Source of the DNA: Bactericera cockerelli
Taxonomy: Eukaryota; Arthropoda; Insecta; Hemiptera; Triozidae
Length of the DNA stretch: 64,000 nt
NCBI GenBank assembly: GCA_024516035.1
Contig: CM044958.1
Coordinates: 28,489,755-28,553,754 of the forward strand
Direction: 5' to 3'
The notes under the pieces are model-generated. The model did no database searches, was not told the origin of the DNA, and was given only the letters and a program-made list of their open reading frames with translations. The position numbers and the translations under genes were made by a program. Positions 46,601 through 55,314 of the stretch are shown here, piece after piece (the stretch's first letter is position 1; every line of letters begins with the position of its first letter).

Positions 46601-49600
46601 ACACATTTTATTTATACCTCTGTGAACTTGAGTAAATTTTGCTTATTGCTTTAAACTTCTGACTCGAACTTGTGATATCGATTTTGCCTAATAATTTCGC
46701 CCTGAGACACACTTGTGATTGTCAGTTATATACTTACCTTTTAATCTTTAAGAAATATTTTGTAATATATAAAAGATGCGGAGAGCTAGCGATTTTTTGC
46801 GACCATTGAATACTTAAGAAGGTAGGCCATTATAATAAACGATCTGTGATTTATGTTATGTGTCAGATTTAAGTGTATATTATTGTAATGTATGTAAAAA
46901 AATAATATATATTAGATTATTATTTAATTATTATTTTTAATATTATTGCATATTTGTCTTTTTATATTATTATTTCTTTTTATAGCGTAAGTTTTGTATA
47001 TTTGTATTTACTAATGGGGCCTCCTGTATAAAAATATAAATAAATAAAATCTGTTAAAGAAAATATGTTTACCTATGAATGCTCCGATATGTTGGGTAAT
47101 GCCACCAAACTCTGATTTTACCACACTGGTATTGCGTAGTGTATCAAGTAGAGTTGTTTTACCATGGTCCACATGGCCCATGATGGTAACAACAGGAGGG
47201 CGTTTCTTCAAGACACTGAGATCTGCTGCTGGTCTGTGTCAGAAACAAAAAGATATTATACGAGTTTTGTGATTTTTCACATTAGGTAGATCTTGTGAAA
47301 AATGGTGATATTTTTATTTTACTTCTAATTTTGTAACTTTAGGAAAAAATTAGATTATTACAATTAATTATTTAAGATTTATACCTATTTGATATCACAA
47401 AAGTAATATAACATTTAGGTACATACTGCAACCCATCTTAAATCAAATTTTATTATACATTTTGAAACGGAACAGTGCGAAACGGAACGGAACAGTCTTA
47501 ATAAAATGCACTGTTTCTCTCAAAATGTAAACAAACCGAGGAACATCTGTTCCTCCCAAAGGAACCGAGTCGGGGACTCGGTTCCTTTTGGAGAAACGGA
47601 ATGTTCTAGCTTCTGATTGGTTCTCATTCTGCGTCCTTTTGATAATGGAATATTAAATGAGAGCGCCAAATTTTGAATCTGCATTTTAAATTTATTTTTG
47701 AAATGAGATGAGCTAAGAACCAATCAGAGAAGACCTACACAAATACAGCTGATTACAGAAATTTCACTTCTGTTGATCTCTGAAATGACCTTGTTATATT
47801 TTCTTTATCTTCAACCAATCAAATGGCCCGAACGTGTAAATATGTTCCTGCTGTTCCGGTTCAAATTTTATAATAAAATTCAACTTTACTATTTATACCC
47901 TGTTTACTACTCAAACCACCGACTTCCTTAAATGTCCGCTAGCTCAACGATCACGCTACAGAGGGGCTTTTATGGTGATTGTTATCATGCTTTTTTGGTG
48001 AGTATTTGACACTTTTTCCCCGATCAGGGGCGGAGTTATGGGGGAGTCCATTTCCGTATAGGGAGGGGGGCCTTAAGATTCATTTTCGTATGTGGGTTTA
48101 TTAGGCAAAGTGGCTTTTATTTGAGCTCTACTATACGTGGTTTCTTTTTGATACACCCTGTATACATGTACAATATTATACATATTTCAAAATAACCATG
48201 ACAATTAATTTTTCATGAATATTTACTGAAAGTAGGTACCTTTTCTCTGCATCCTTGTAACTGTCATCATTGCTGTCAATAACTTTATTGCTTGGATTGA
48301 TAATGATATACTTCATACCAGACTTCTTAATAATATCTAGAATCACTTGGAAGTCATAGATAACAGATCTGGGCTTATCATAGTTCACAGAATTATCTAC
48401 GTAAATCATTACCTCATAGAGATGATCTGAAAGTAGGTATCAGAGAAAAAGTAAGTAAAACTTTGATTTTTTTTATAATTTAATTGATAGAGGGGTATAA
48501 TAAAAGTGCATGTAAAAAATAAAATAGTTAAGAGCGCATTAAAAAATGAACAAAGGGTTTGTTCAATATACAATTTTAAATAAATTGTTTATGTATACGG
48601 TAGGTAAAAATTGTTAACTAAGCATGTGAGGAAATTTCTCTTGAAATTTCAGCTTGATTGGACAACATAAATTTTGATCCAAACCATAGCCTAGCTGGTA
48701 GTTCTAACTATGGTAAAAAAAAGAACAAAAATTGAGAATCCCACCATTAAAAAAAAAATCCCTAAAATTTTAATTAAAATGGTGCTTGTACAGAATTTCA
48801 CTCTTTTCAGTGAGGAGATATAGCATCTTCTTACAAACCTAGGAAATCAGCCCTCAAGAGTACAAGGAGCTCAAAGGTGCTGATTTATTGTTTTAAAAAA
48901 AAAATATCTAGGTAATATTAGATGTTCTTGATAAATCTATCTGGGGGACATAAAACATTGAGAAGACCAGTAGTGTCCTGCTAGAGTAATATAAACAGAG
49001 AAAAGACCAACCAACCCTAAGCATCCAGACTAGCTTGCAGTTTCCCAATGGTTGAATGGTTTATAAAGAAAAAGGCCAACATCTTACAAACCTAGGAAAT
49101 CAGCCCTCAAGGGTACCTTTGAGGTTCGAAGGAGCTCAAAGGTGCTGATTTATTGTAAAAAAAAAAACAAACAATATCTAGGTAATATTAGATGTTCTTG
49201 GTAAATCTATCTGGGGGGACATAAAACATTGAGAAGACCAGTAGTCTTGCTAGAAGAATATAAATAGAGAACAGACCAACCAACCCTAATGGGGTTCGGT
49301 GGAAGAGAAAGCCACAGGCTTTAACCTCGCCCCTTGGTTCACTACATATTCTATTGTGTTCTTTTTTTCCATGTCGTATTTTGTTCAATGTATCATGTAG
49401 TTGACCAATAAAGTGTTAAATAATAATAATAAGCATCCAGACTAGCTTGCAGTTTCCCAATGGTTGAATGGTTTATAAAGAAAAAGGCCACATTCTCACA
49501 ATGTTTGATGACACATAGAAATATGTGGTTCAGGATGAGCCAACTTTTCAACTGGAGTTTGCTGGAGACCGTCACTCTCCCCTAGCTGTAGCCAAGCTAG

Positions 49601-50727
49601 TTAAAACAACAGATATTCTCCTAAGTAATAAAACCCTTACCACAGGTAACCCCCATATTGTTGGCTAACTCCTGCAAGGTCATGTTCTTCCACACATTGA
49701 CAACTTTTCTGTGTATTTTTTCTTTTGGCTTGAAATCTACACCTAAGGCTTTTAATTCCTTTTCTTTTTTCTGAAACATTAGAAGTAAATGCATATTAAT
49801 CTTCCTTGTCATTAAAATATGAGATAATTTTATCTAGGATTAACCATCAAAGAACAATATGTGATCTGGTCAGCCCCATGTTTAAACTTAATATGTACAC
49901 ACCATAAAAAAATTACCTTACTGAGCCTTAGTCATGGCTAAATATCAGTAGAACATATTCAATCCATGTCTTTACAATGATAGAAATTGCTTAATTTCAT
50001 TTGTTTGGAGGGATTTGTTTGGAGTGTATTCCAATTTGGACTGGTTCAGAGATAATTAATCAATGATGAAAGTCACACAAATCCAAAAAGTAGACAGGTA
50101 GCACTTTCTTTTCAAGAAAAGAATTGATAAAAGAATATATAATACTGCCATATCAGGATTTTTAAGTAACATTATTCCAGCTGTAACCCCAAGACGTATT
50201 ACTATGTGGTAAAAATCCCAAATGGGATGATAACTTGTCATATCTCAGCTGGGTTTCGAACCTGCAACCTCAGGAATCTCTGGATTCACAGACTTTTTCC
50301 ACTGAGCTACCGGGACAAATGATAAGAACATATTTTGGGAATATTCATGTATATTATACATGGTGCTGGGAGTCAATCCCAGGTGTAAGCCTTACACACT
50401 ACCTACCCATTTGGACATGGTGACTACCTTTTTAATGACTAAAAAAAAATATGGCCATTTTAAAAATGTACTTAACATAGGTGGTTTTTTTCAAGGTTTT
50501 GAGGTTGACTACCCTTAAAAATAAAAAATGTACATATTTTTGGATAAAAAATATATAGGTATATTTAAAAGATCCCTGTAAATGGTACCTTATCCTCTTT
50601 AGTTTTTCTTTTCTTCCAGACTGAAGTTGAGATATGTATACTAGCTGACTGTTGAGAATAAATAGAAGATATTCTGAAAACATTGCAGGTACTGGATGCT
50701 AATAAATAATGAAGATTGTAATTTAAC
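34430..50727 (-). CDS. MTIF2: Mitochondrial translation initiation factor 2, 12 exons, N-terminus incomplete
   Basis: Twelve exons with correct borders and phases give about 705 codons, close to the roughly 727 of the human protein. IF-2 is the GTPase that brings initiator tRNA to the small mitochondrial ribosomal subunit. Seen in order: a Ser/Arg-rich presequence-like start, the IF2N-type segment ([17 protein letters not shown]), GTPase motifs G1 GHVDHGKT, G2 [10 protein letters not shown]3 DTPGH, G4 NKID and G5 SAL, then domain II ([13 protein letters not shown]), a charged linker helix, the DVDGSVEAL domain, and the C-terminal [14 protein letters not shown] domain ending at TGA 34430-34432. 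The start codon lies beyond 50727 and was not located. Introns are loaded with SINEs, a mariner-like element and a Helitron, but no coding exon is broken. Confidence 0.95.
34902..35026. mobile_element. Small TIR element (putative MITE)
   Basis: TTGATACAACCT and its reverse complement AGGTTGTATCAA bound 125 bp. No clear target duplication was found. Confidence 0.4.
35033..35415. repeat. Inverted repeat with roughly 105-bp arms
   Basis: The left arm 35033-35140 and right arm 35310-35415 share GTAGATGTAAATCAA, ATAGGATTAGAC, GGTCGGTCAAACCA and GTGCTGTTCTT in inverse order, around a spacer of about 170 bp. It lies in the last MTIF2 intron. Confidence 0.85.
35615..35779 (+). repeat. SINE family S2, young full-length copy
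   Basis: The tRNA-like head (CTTGATCGATAAGGCAGCGG, GGTTCAAGTCC) is followed by the tail GTGATTAACACATATATGAT and poly(A). A 14-bp target duplication AACTAAGAAAAGTG lies at 35601-35614 and 35780-35793. Confidence 0.95.
35863..36003 (-). CDS. MTIF2: MTIF2 exon
   Basis: The acceptor is TTTTCAG and the donor GTAAAT. It encodes [20 protein letters not shown] and then [11 protein letters not shown], part of the IF-2 C-terminal fold. Confidence 0.95.
36208..36496 (-). repeat. tRNA-Gly-like SINE family S4, near full length
   Basis: On the - strand: GATTAGCTTAGTGGTTAAGC (A box), GGTCCCGGGTTCGATCCCCC (B box), then the S4 body and AAACAC/ACTCATC end. The head resembles tRNA-Gly(GCC). Confidence 0.9.
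36799..37101 (-). CDS. MTIF2: MTIF2 exon, DVDGSVEAL domain
   Basis: The acceptor is GCTTAG and the donor GTATAG. It encodes [20 protein letters not shown] through [13 protein letters not shown] to [10 protein letters not shown], matching IF-2 domain III. Confidence 0.96.
37125..37427 (-). repeat. tRNA-derived SINE family S5, full length
   Basis: On the - strand the head is GAGTGAGTTAGCGCGCTAGA and GACCTGGGTTCGATCCCCAG, with a body of 200 bp. A 14-bp target duplication ATGTAAAGAGATAT lies at 37111-37124 and 37428-37441. Confidence 0.92.
37451..38668 (+). repeat. 58-unit tandem array of a 21-bp SINE head fragment
   Basis: The unit GTCTGTCCCGGTAGCTCAGT plus A repeats 58 times with no length change (1218 bp) and runs straight into an S1 SINE whose own first 20 bases are the same. 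Units come in two main forms, CCCGG and CCCAG, with a GAA three-unit order in the middle. It lies in an MTIF2 intron. Confidence 0.97.
38669..38875 (+). repeat. SINE family S1, full length, downstream of its array
   Basis: The tRNA-like head has TCCCGGTAGCTTAGTGGTAA and GGGTTCGAAACCCAGCCGGG, pairing as an acceptor stem. The tail is AGTATAAATAAGGCGATATT. Confidence 0.92.
39316..39559 (-). CDS. MTIF2: MTIF2 exon, charged linker helix
   Basis: The acceptor is CCAACAG and the donor GTGAGT. It encodes [20 protein letters not shown] and a basic stretch ending LNLLIK. It is flanked by S1 SINEs in opposite orientation. Confidence 0.93.
39577..39777 (-). repeat. SINE family S1, full length
   Basis: It is the reverse of S1: ATCGCCTTATTTATACTGCC tail first, GGCTGGGTTTCGAATCC, then GAGCTACCGGGACA. 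It starts 18 bp from the MTIF2 exon. Confidence 0.92.
39956..40111 (+). repeat. SINE family S2
   Basis: Head CTTGATTAATAAGGCGGCGG and GTGGGTCGAGTCCC, with the S2 tail. An 11-bp target duplication ATTTGTTTAGA lies at 39945-39955 and 40112-40122. Confidence 0.9.
40195..40290 (+). repeat. R12 3' end, ATTCT-tailed
   Basis: ACTGTTGGAATAAAGGGACT, CTCGGCAGTATAAACAAGGT and a TATTCTATTCT tail. The motif order resembles the S1 tail (CTGCTGGAATAATGGGACTT...GGCAGTATAAATAAGG), hinting at a shared LINE partner. Confidence 0.65.
40297..40489 (-). CDS. MTIF2: MTIF2 exon, domain II
   Basis: The acceptor is TTTGCAG and the donor GTACTT. It encodes [20 protein letters not shown], then [12 protein letters not shown], the IF-2 beta-barrel. 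Confidence 0.96.
40905..41040 (-). repeat. SINE family S2
   Basis: Reverse S2 copy with a 9-bp target duplication TTGCTTTTA (40896-40904, 41041-41049). Confidence 0.85.
41055..42334. mobile_element. Mariner/Tc1-like non-autonomous element, 1280 bp
   Basis: It is bounded by CAGTGTGTACATAAAGTCC and GGACTTTATGAACACACTG with TA on both sides (41053-41054, 42335-42336). No transposase is present. The interior is a duplicated segment (41298-41398 and 42136-42240; 42048-42120 and 42240-42313), with an R10 copy inside the first duplicate. Confidence 0.82.
41419..42045 (-). repeat. R10 repeat inside the mariner-like element
   Basis: It begins ACTTTCCTTATC and ends in the hairpin ACTTTCCTTAT/ATAAGGAAAGT. 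It corresponds, inverted, to 14090-14660. A CAGACAGACAGA simple tract lies near 41890. Confidence 0.65.
42351..42596 (+). mobile_element. Non-autonomous Helitron, 246 bp
   Basis: It starts TCTATACTTATAAAAG and ends with hairpin GCCCGCAAAGCGGGC followed by CGCTAA (CTRR-type end). It is inserted between A (42350) and T (42597). It has the same family ends as 51867-52111. Confidence 0.8.
42629..42843 (-). CDS. MTIF2: MTIF2 exon, end of GTPase domain
   Basis: The acceptor is TTACAG and the donor GTGAGA. It encodes [20 protein letters not shown] (G5 SAL) to [17 protein letters not shown]. Confidence 0.96.
42844..43387 (-). other. MTIF2: MTIF2 intron, no repeats named
   Basis: AT-rich intron. I see nothing identifiable in it. 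Confidence 0.6.
43388..43437 (-). CDS. MTIF2: MTIF2 50-base exon with G4 motif
   Basis: The acceptor is TTTCAG and the donor GTAGGT. It encodes only [17 protein letters not shown], including NKID for guanine recognition. It is easy to miss, but phases on both sides require it. Confidence 0.93.
43990..44338 (+). repeat. Repeat S8 with tRNA-like head
   Basis: A B-box-like GGTTCTGGGTTCGAG lies near 44055. The body GGAGTGCCAGAACCAAAC, CCCCAAGTAGGTTTGGGAAA matches 30148-30318. It ends in AGAAGAAGAAG. Confidence 0.65.
44700..44857 (+). repeat. SINE family S2 beside an MTIF2 splice donor
   Basis: Head TTTGATCGATAAGGCGGCAG, GGTTCAAGTCCCGG and the S2 tail. A 10-bp target duplication GTAGGAATTA lies at 44690-44699 and 44858-44867; the second copy overlaps the donor of the exon that ends at 44869. 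Confidence 0.92.
44869..45045 (-). CDS. MTIF2: MTIF2 exon with G3 motif
   Basis: The acceptor is CCCTCAG and the donor GTAATT. It encodes [20 protein letters not shown], then [17 protein letters not shown], the switch II region. Confidence 0.97.
45105..45320 (+). repeat. SINE family S1, full length (reference copy)
   Basis: GTCTGTCCCGGTAGCTCAGT start, B box GGGTTCGAAACC, middle CATTTGGGATTTTTGCCACA, tail GGCGATATTATTATTATTAT. The ends of the head pair as an acceptor stem. Confidence 0.93.
45640..45805 (-). repeat. SINE family S5, diverged
   Basis: TTCTCATTTTTCCTCAC and GGATTTGAACCCAGGTCACC match the reverse of S5 at reduced identity. Confidence 0.7.
45868..46105 (+). repeat. SINE family S7, diverged
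   Basis: TAACGGTTGTGACTACTGCC head, GGCTGGCATTTCCGGCCC, GAGGTTAATGTGGGTAGC and ATTGGAGGGTTAAAC body. Confidence 0.75.
46112..46215 (+). repeat. Unidentified small retroposon R9
   Basis: GGACATGAAAGGAGTCTAGA, GGGTGTCCATATACTC and TCACCACCGTGATATAG match 55315-55422. An AATTATTA tail leads into an AT palindrome tract (46212-46265). Confidence 0.7.
46280..46582 (+). repeat. tRNA-derived SINE family S7, full length
   Basis: Head CTTGGCGTAACGGTTGTGAC, CTGAGTTCGATCCCC. Body CAGGCTGGGTGAGGTTAATG, GCGAATGGAGGG, AGGACGTTAA, the same module as in the 5S-headed SINE at 135-402. It ends in (GAA)n. Confidence 0.88.
46583..47072 (-). other. MTIF2: MTIF2 intron, AT-rich
   Basis: It has TTATTATTT-type low complexity from 46900 to 46990. 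Nothing else identified. Confidence 0.6.
47073..47233 (-). CDS. MTIF2: MTIF2 exon with G1 and G2 motifs
   Basis: The acceptor is GACACAG and the donor GTAAAC. It encodes [20 protein letters not shown] (P-loop) and [12 protein letters not shown] (switch I). Confidence 0.98.
47234..48239 (-). other. MTIF2: MTIF2 intron
   Basis: About 1 kb. A short inverted pair GGAACCGAGTC/GACTCGGTTCC lies near 47561-47587. No other feature was seen. Confidence 0.55.
48240..48426 (-). CDS. MTIF2: MTIF2 exon, after the IF2N segment
   Basis: The acceptor is CTTTCAG and the donor GTACCT. It encodes [20 protein letters not shown] and on to DSYKDAEK, poorly conserved but colinear with the vertebrate linker. Confidence 0.85.
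48824..49490. repeat. Local tandem duplication in an MTIF2 intron
   Basis: Copy 1 (about 48824-49080) and copy 2 (about 49080-49490) share ATCAGCCCTCAAG, CTCAAAGGTGCTGATTTATT, AGACCAACCAACCCTAA and GCATCCAGACTAGCTTGCAG. Copy 2 carries an extra 143 bp. Confidence 0.9.
49290..49432 (+). repeat. 143-bp SINE fragment inside duplicate copy 2
   Basis: It is absent from copy 1, where CCCTAA joins GCATCC directly. It starts TGGGGTTCGGTGGAAGAG, has CTTTAACCTCGCCCC and ends in AATAATAATAA; it resembles the S3 3' half. Confidence 0.75.
49641..49770 (-). CDS. MTIF2: MTIF2 exon, IF2N-type segment
   Basis: The acceptor is GTTTCAG and the donor GTAAGG. It encodes a Lys-rich start, then [20 protein letters not shown], which matches the N-terminal conserved block of mitochondrial IF-2. 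Confidence 0.92.
50170..50318 (-). repeat. SINE family S1, partial
   Basis: Reverse S1: CATTATTCCAGCTGTAA, AAAATCCCAAATGGGATGAT, GCTGGGTTTCGAACC, GAGCTACCGGGACA. It lacks the far tail. Confidence 0.85.
50589..50727 (-). CDS. MTIF2: MTIF2 first visible exon, presequence
   Basis: The donor GTACCA is clear. The acceptor is placed at TTTCAG just above 50727, but inner AG sites are possible. The frame gives a Ser/Asn/Arg-rich stretch then [12 protein letters not shown], suited to a mitochondrial targeting peptide. No ATG occurs in frame, so a short exon lies further up. Confidence 0.65.
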
Positions 50728-50835
50728 CTGAAAGTCAAATGAAATACACTAGTGTCAAAACCATAGAACTTTTTATAAGTAATAATAATAATAATAATAA
50801 TGCTTTTTCTTTGTGTTATTATGTCACAATTTTAG

Positions 50836-50965
50836 TGGGTAGAATAGAATAGAATAGAATAGAATAGAATAGAATAGAATAGAATATACCTTGTTTATAC
50901 TGCCGAGGTAAGACTGAAAAGTCCCTTTACTCCAGCAGTCAAACAGGTCTTATATATTTTATGGG
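50836..50965 (-). repeat. R12 3' end with (AGAAT)n tail
   Basis: About ten AGAAT units (50838-50888) precede CCTTGTTTATACTGCCGAGG and CCTTTACTCCAGCAG in reverse orientation. Confidence 0.85.
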
Positions 50966-51097
50966 ATAAATATTTTACATAATATATTAATATATATAAA
51001 AAAAACCATGTTTATTAAAAAAAAAAAGCTGAAAAGGTAAAAAAATAATAAAAAAAAATTACAAAATTACAAAAAATTGAAGAAAAATAATGTTGGT

Positions 51098-51240
51098 ACA
51101 CACACATACGCACACACACACACACACACACTCACTCTCACACACACACACACACACACACATACACACATATATACACACACACATACACACATATATA
51201 CACAACACACATATACCCACACACAAACACACACGTCACA
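51098..51240 (+). repeat. (CA)n-rich tract
   Basis: CACACA runs are broken by CACTCT and ATATAT segments. Confidence 0.95.
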
Positions 51241-51640
51241 CCCTATGATGTATAAGGAATAGAAAGGAGATAAGGAGAAAAGGAAGGAAAGAAGACTTTA
51301 GGATCTGGCGAACAGGCCTTTGCTGACTGCTTCAATAAGGGAGATTTTAAATGAGTAGAAGGATAAAGAGTTTAAAATTGAAAAGGGTAAGGCATTCCAG
51401 AGATCTATAGATGTGATGAAAAAGGATTTGGCATAGGATTCAGTGTTGTGAGGAAGCTTATGGAGGAGAAGTTCATGAGATCGTGTCTGCCTGGAACTAA
51501 CAGAGGATCAAAATATATAATTTTGATAAAGATAAGGAGGACATTCAGTAACAAGAATTTTAAAAGGGTAGCGCAGAATCATAGGACTTTACCACTTTAA
51601 TTTGCAATATCTTGTATTATTTTTTTGCCAAAGATTCTGC
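51241..51640. other. Non-coding, nothing identified
   Basis: AG-rich non-coding sequence with no recognisable family. Confidence 0.5.
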
Positions 51641-51789
51641 CACCCGTTGTTGCTTCACATTAAAGCAGCTACTCATTTTTCCTCACGAGGTATGAGTGGA
51701 CCCTGAAAATCCAAGTATAGAGCAGAAAAAACCCTCCCCCGCTGGGAATTGAACCAGGTCACCACGTGTGCAATGCCTAGCGTGCTAAC

Positions 51790-53351
51790 CAGTGGCGGCT
51801 CCTGCTGAAAATTTTTGGGGGGCTCAAAAAAAATGTTGACAGAGGTAATGTCTTTTTATAGCTCCACTAGCGGGCTGTCGCCCGCTTTGCGGGCCAAGGC
51901 ATGGCCGTGAAAGCAAAAAATTCTTTTTTGCCAATGGCAGGTGTTGTAGTGGGAATTTCGAAAAATCCCGTCTTATTGCACATCTAGACTATAAGACAAA
52001 GCTACCTACCAAATTTCAGCTTCCTAGGACTTACGGTTTGGGCTGTAGAGCGATGATCAGTCAGTCAGTGGTCAGTGGTCAGTCAGTGACTTTGACATTT
52101 ATATATTAAGATTTTCTCTATGGGAAAAGCTGGTCTTTACACAAAAATTGACTCATGCAACTTCATAATTATTTAAAAATTAAAGTCATGTGTTGGTTCG
52201 TTATTTTATTAAAATTATTATTATTGTTATCATATAAATTTTACAATTGAACAATATTGCACATTAAGTGCAGACAGTGAAAATATCTAGTACTATTTTG
52301 ATTTTGATTTATTTTTTGACATGATAAAAAAAATAAAAGAAAAAGATATCGTACCAACCACAGTAGCAAAAAGTGGCTGTATGGACTCATTTTGGTCCAC
52401 TGCCAAAAAAAACCACAATAGCTGCAGGCAGTAGAATTTAAATCCAAAGGTCAATAGTTCAAATCAGAAAATTGGAAAAATTAAAAAAAAATTGGGTTTA
52501 ATTAATTGAGACATCACTTATACAAATAGTGATTAACACAAATACGATTACTTGAAATTTAATTATCATATACATTATACCTACCTACATAAAGATTTTG
52601 TTTCCCAAGTGTTGATTATAAATTATTAAAGACACAGGATTAAAATATAGTTTTACATTTACAGTTTACTCGTACTTTTTAAATATTATATAGCACAGAT
52701 AGCACTACAATAATAAAAATTACAATACTTTTTATAGGTACTTTCAGAGTTCAGACAGTAGAAAAATATTCAACTAGTAATCGTCGGATAAACGCACTGA
52801 GATAAACGAGACATAAAATTTGAAAATTGATATCACGAAACGTAAACAAACAATTCTTGAATTGAGTTTCAAAAGTCAACGGTTTACTTTTGAAACTCAA
52901 TTCAACCTTTATCAAGTATCGGTGACTTCACCGGTGGAAAAAAATGTTGCAACGCGTGTGGGAATATTCATGGTACGATGTTACGAGAGAAAAAATAACT
53001 ACCTTTTATTATTCCCATATTCTATCCCACAGACCCTGGGGCTGAGCCCCAGAGCCATGTATAATAGCATACACTTTGTGACGTCATCGCTAGATTGTAA
53101 ATATATAACCCGTGTGCTCAGTATAGAATAGATGGGGCTCAAATAAATGAGCCCCACATATTCTATAGTGGAAATGTTAAACGAGGGATTTTTAGCAGGG
53201 ATTTATTTTACTTGAAATTATGTTGATTTTAAACATTCTACATGTAATGGGAAAATTCATAGTGAAGCAAGAATATTTTTTCAGTTTTTTTTTTTCTTTC
53301 GAATTTTTGGGGGGCTAGAGCCCCTGAGCCCTTTAGAAGGAGCCGCCACTG
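51790..53351. mobile_element. hAT-type non-autonomous element, 1562 bp
   Basis: Terminal repeats are CAGTGGCGGCTCCT / AGGAGCCGCCACTG. An 8-bp target duplication GTGCTAAC lies at 51782-51789 and 53352-53359. Near the right end GGGGCTCA/TGAGCCCC motifs form palindromes (53036-53054, 53122-53165), probably transposase sites. No transposase ORF was seen. Confidence 0.92.
51867..52111 (-). mobile_element. Non-autonomous Helitron nested in the hAT element
   Basis: On the - strand it starts TCTTAATATATAAATG and ends with hairpin GCCCGCAAAGCGGGC and CCGCTAG, inserted between A and T. Its centre (AAGTCCTAGGAAGCTGAAAT) matches 42351-42596. Confidence 0.82.
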
Positions 53352-53389
53352 GTGCTAACTCACTCTGCCACAGTGACAACTTTTTATAA

Positions 53390-54530
53390 GTATTGAGGGA
53401 GTACAATTTACTTATTTTTAATGAAAAATTTTAATTAATTTTTTTTTTCATTTTTATTGTTTCATTAAAATAATTTTTGGATTTAAGTAATAGTTTAGGT
53501 AATTTTCTTAAAACTTCATGTCTAAATAAATTTAAACCGTGTTATTATTGGAAATTTTCAATTTCAATAATTTACAACACAATTATTGTGTTGTACATTA
53601 TCTTTAATTACATGGCATACAAATCTTTAATTACATGGCATTCAAATATTATTTCATTGGAGATTCACTAACAATGCATGTATTATATGGGACCAAAAAA
53701 TTAACATAAAACTATCTAGAAATGAAATTTAGGGTGATTTTCAGATTTTGAGCACCTGCATCAGTTTCCTGAACACATGAGGTAAAATATAACTCATATT
53801 GGCCAAAAATCACAGAATTAAGGTAAAGCCTAAACTAGACATTTACCATTTAATTTCCCACCAGTGCAGTGGTTCCACAATTACTCTCATAGCTCTCACT
53901 CTAAATAGTGCGGGTTGTGTAAGTGCTAATTATGACTACCAATACCATAACTGCAACAACTTCTCACAAGGGTCTGAACAACCTATGAATAGTTTCATGT
54001 AAAGATGCACTGCTGTGATTGATAGTAAATTGGCCAGACACACTGCCATGCACTCAGCTTATGGTTAATAAGAGATATATACTTGGACTGAGTTCCATAA
54101 AATAACTTAATTAACATACCTGGATGAGAGTTGAAGCAAATTAATAATAGAACCAGACATTGTATGCATAACTCTGGAGCTGTAAAAGTCAGTAGTTCTG
54201 AACTAGTCTGAAGATAATGAAGGACGGGCTTATTTTTGTTGTTGAAACAAATAGATACTTAGAACTCTCAATCTAAGTTCATTTACTTTCTATGTAAAAG
54301 AGAAATAATATAGGAAATATTACTTCTGATTTCTAATATTGGAAATTTACCAGATTATTGTCAGTTATTGCTGAAGATTACGGTTGTAGATAGTAATACT
54401 TCCAACCTCATCACCAGGGTAGACATTTAAAAAGCAATATGTTTGACTGAAATTCTGTTAATTTTGTTAGTATAACATATTTACTTTATTGTAACATCCC
54501 ATTCAAAAGCTAGGTCATCTCAAGACTGTT
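53390..54530. other. Non-coding, nothing identified
   Basis: AT-rich. The short ORFs lack any recognisable motif. Confidence 0.5.
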
Positions 54531-54532
54531 GA

Positions 54533-54645
54533 GGTGTTACCCTCCATTCACAAGAAACTCACAAACCAGCTACCCACATTAACTTCACCAGCCTGGGTTG
54601 GGTCGATATACCAGCATCAGGAAGTCTTCAGTCTTCACACCAGTG
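54533..54645 (-). repeat. SINE body of the S6/S7 type
   Basis: Reverse of CCAACCCAGGCTGG, AAGTTAATGTGGGTAGCTGG and TTTGTGAGTTTCTTGTGAAT. The last motif is specific to the 5S-headed SINE at 135-402. Confidence 0.75.
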
Positions 54646-55300
54646 AGCTCTATCTAATATAAGCAGTCGATTCTTCACTTTTACCAAAAACACGAACCAC
54701 CTAACCTCAAAATCAGCGTTTCGCTCGAAATACGCTTACATTTTGCAAAATCAGGGATTGGCAAGAATATAAACAAAATTATGGCGGTAATTTAAAAAAA
54801 ACCTTCATTATGTGAAATTGAGGCGTATTTGGTGTTTGATCATTTGTCAAATAATTAAATATAATAATCTTTACTCTATAGAAATAAACAACGAATTTAA
54901 TTATTCAACAGGGTTCAACAAACAACCATAAACATTATTTACGAAAAATTCTCTAGAATAATTCATTTTTAATTCTCATTAAACTATCCCTTTTTCTCTT
55001 TTACTTTACTACAGTCATTGCTTCCCAGCTTCATTTTTTTTATATTTCTTCATCTGTTAACTTGCCGATGAGGGCGATGAGGTAAAGTGAAGTCGCTGAG
55101 ATTAATGTTTTGGAGATCGCGCATGGCACTTGGTCTATTTTTGTGCATAAATTTAAAATCATCGAAATCGAATTTTGTTTCAACGAAATTCGGATCGCCC
55201 TAAAAGATTATTGCTTTAAACCTGGCGGGACGCAGTCATATATATATTATATACGAATGTCAATTGAAGGAACCAAGGTCTGTCGTAATCTAGCTTGTGA
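54646..55300. other. Non-coding; possible 5' side of MTIF2
   Basis: No MTIF2 start exon could be fixed. 55219-55290 resembles the left arm of the foldback at 55471-55716 (GACGCAGTCATAT, TTGAAGGAACCAAGG). Confidence 0.4.
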
Positions 55301-55314
55301 TCAATTGTATACTA

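Larger units (their letters stand above)
51645..53389 (-). repeat. SINE family S5 split by a hAT element
   Basis: The S5 body and head run from 51645 to 51789 and resume at 53360 (TCACTCTGCCACAGTGAC). Between them lies the hAT element and its target duplication. Confidence 0.88.

Noticed and set aside
34430..50727. Bacterial or organellar transfer for the IF-2 gene
   Set aside because: It has twelve spliced exons and a presequence-like start; nuclear mitochondrial IF-2 genes are normal in animals.
53799..54002. A small secreted-like ORF
   Set aside because: It has no signal peptide, promoter or similarity visible, and AT-rich chance ORFs of this size are frequent here.
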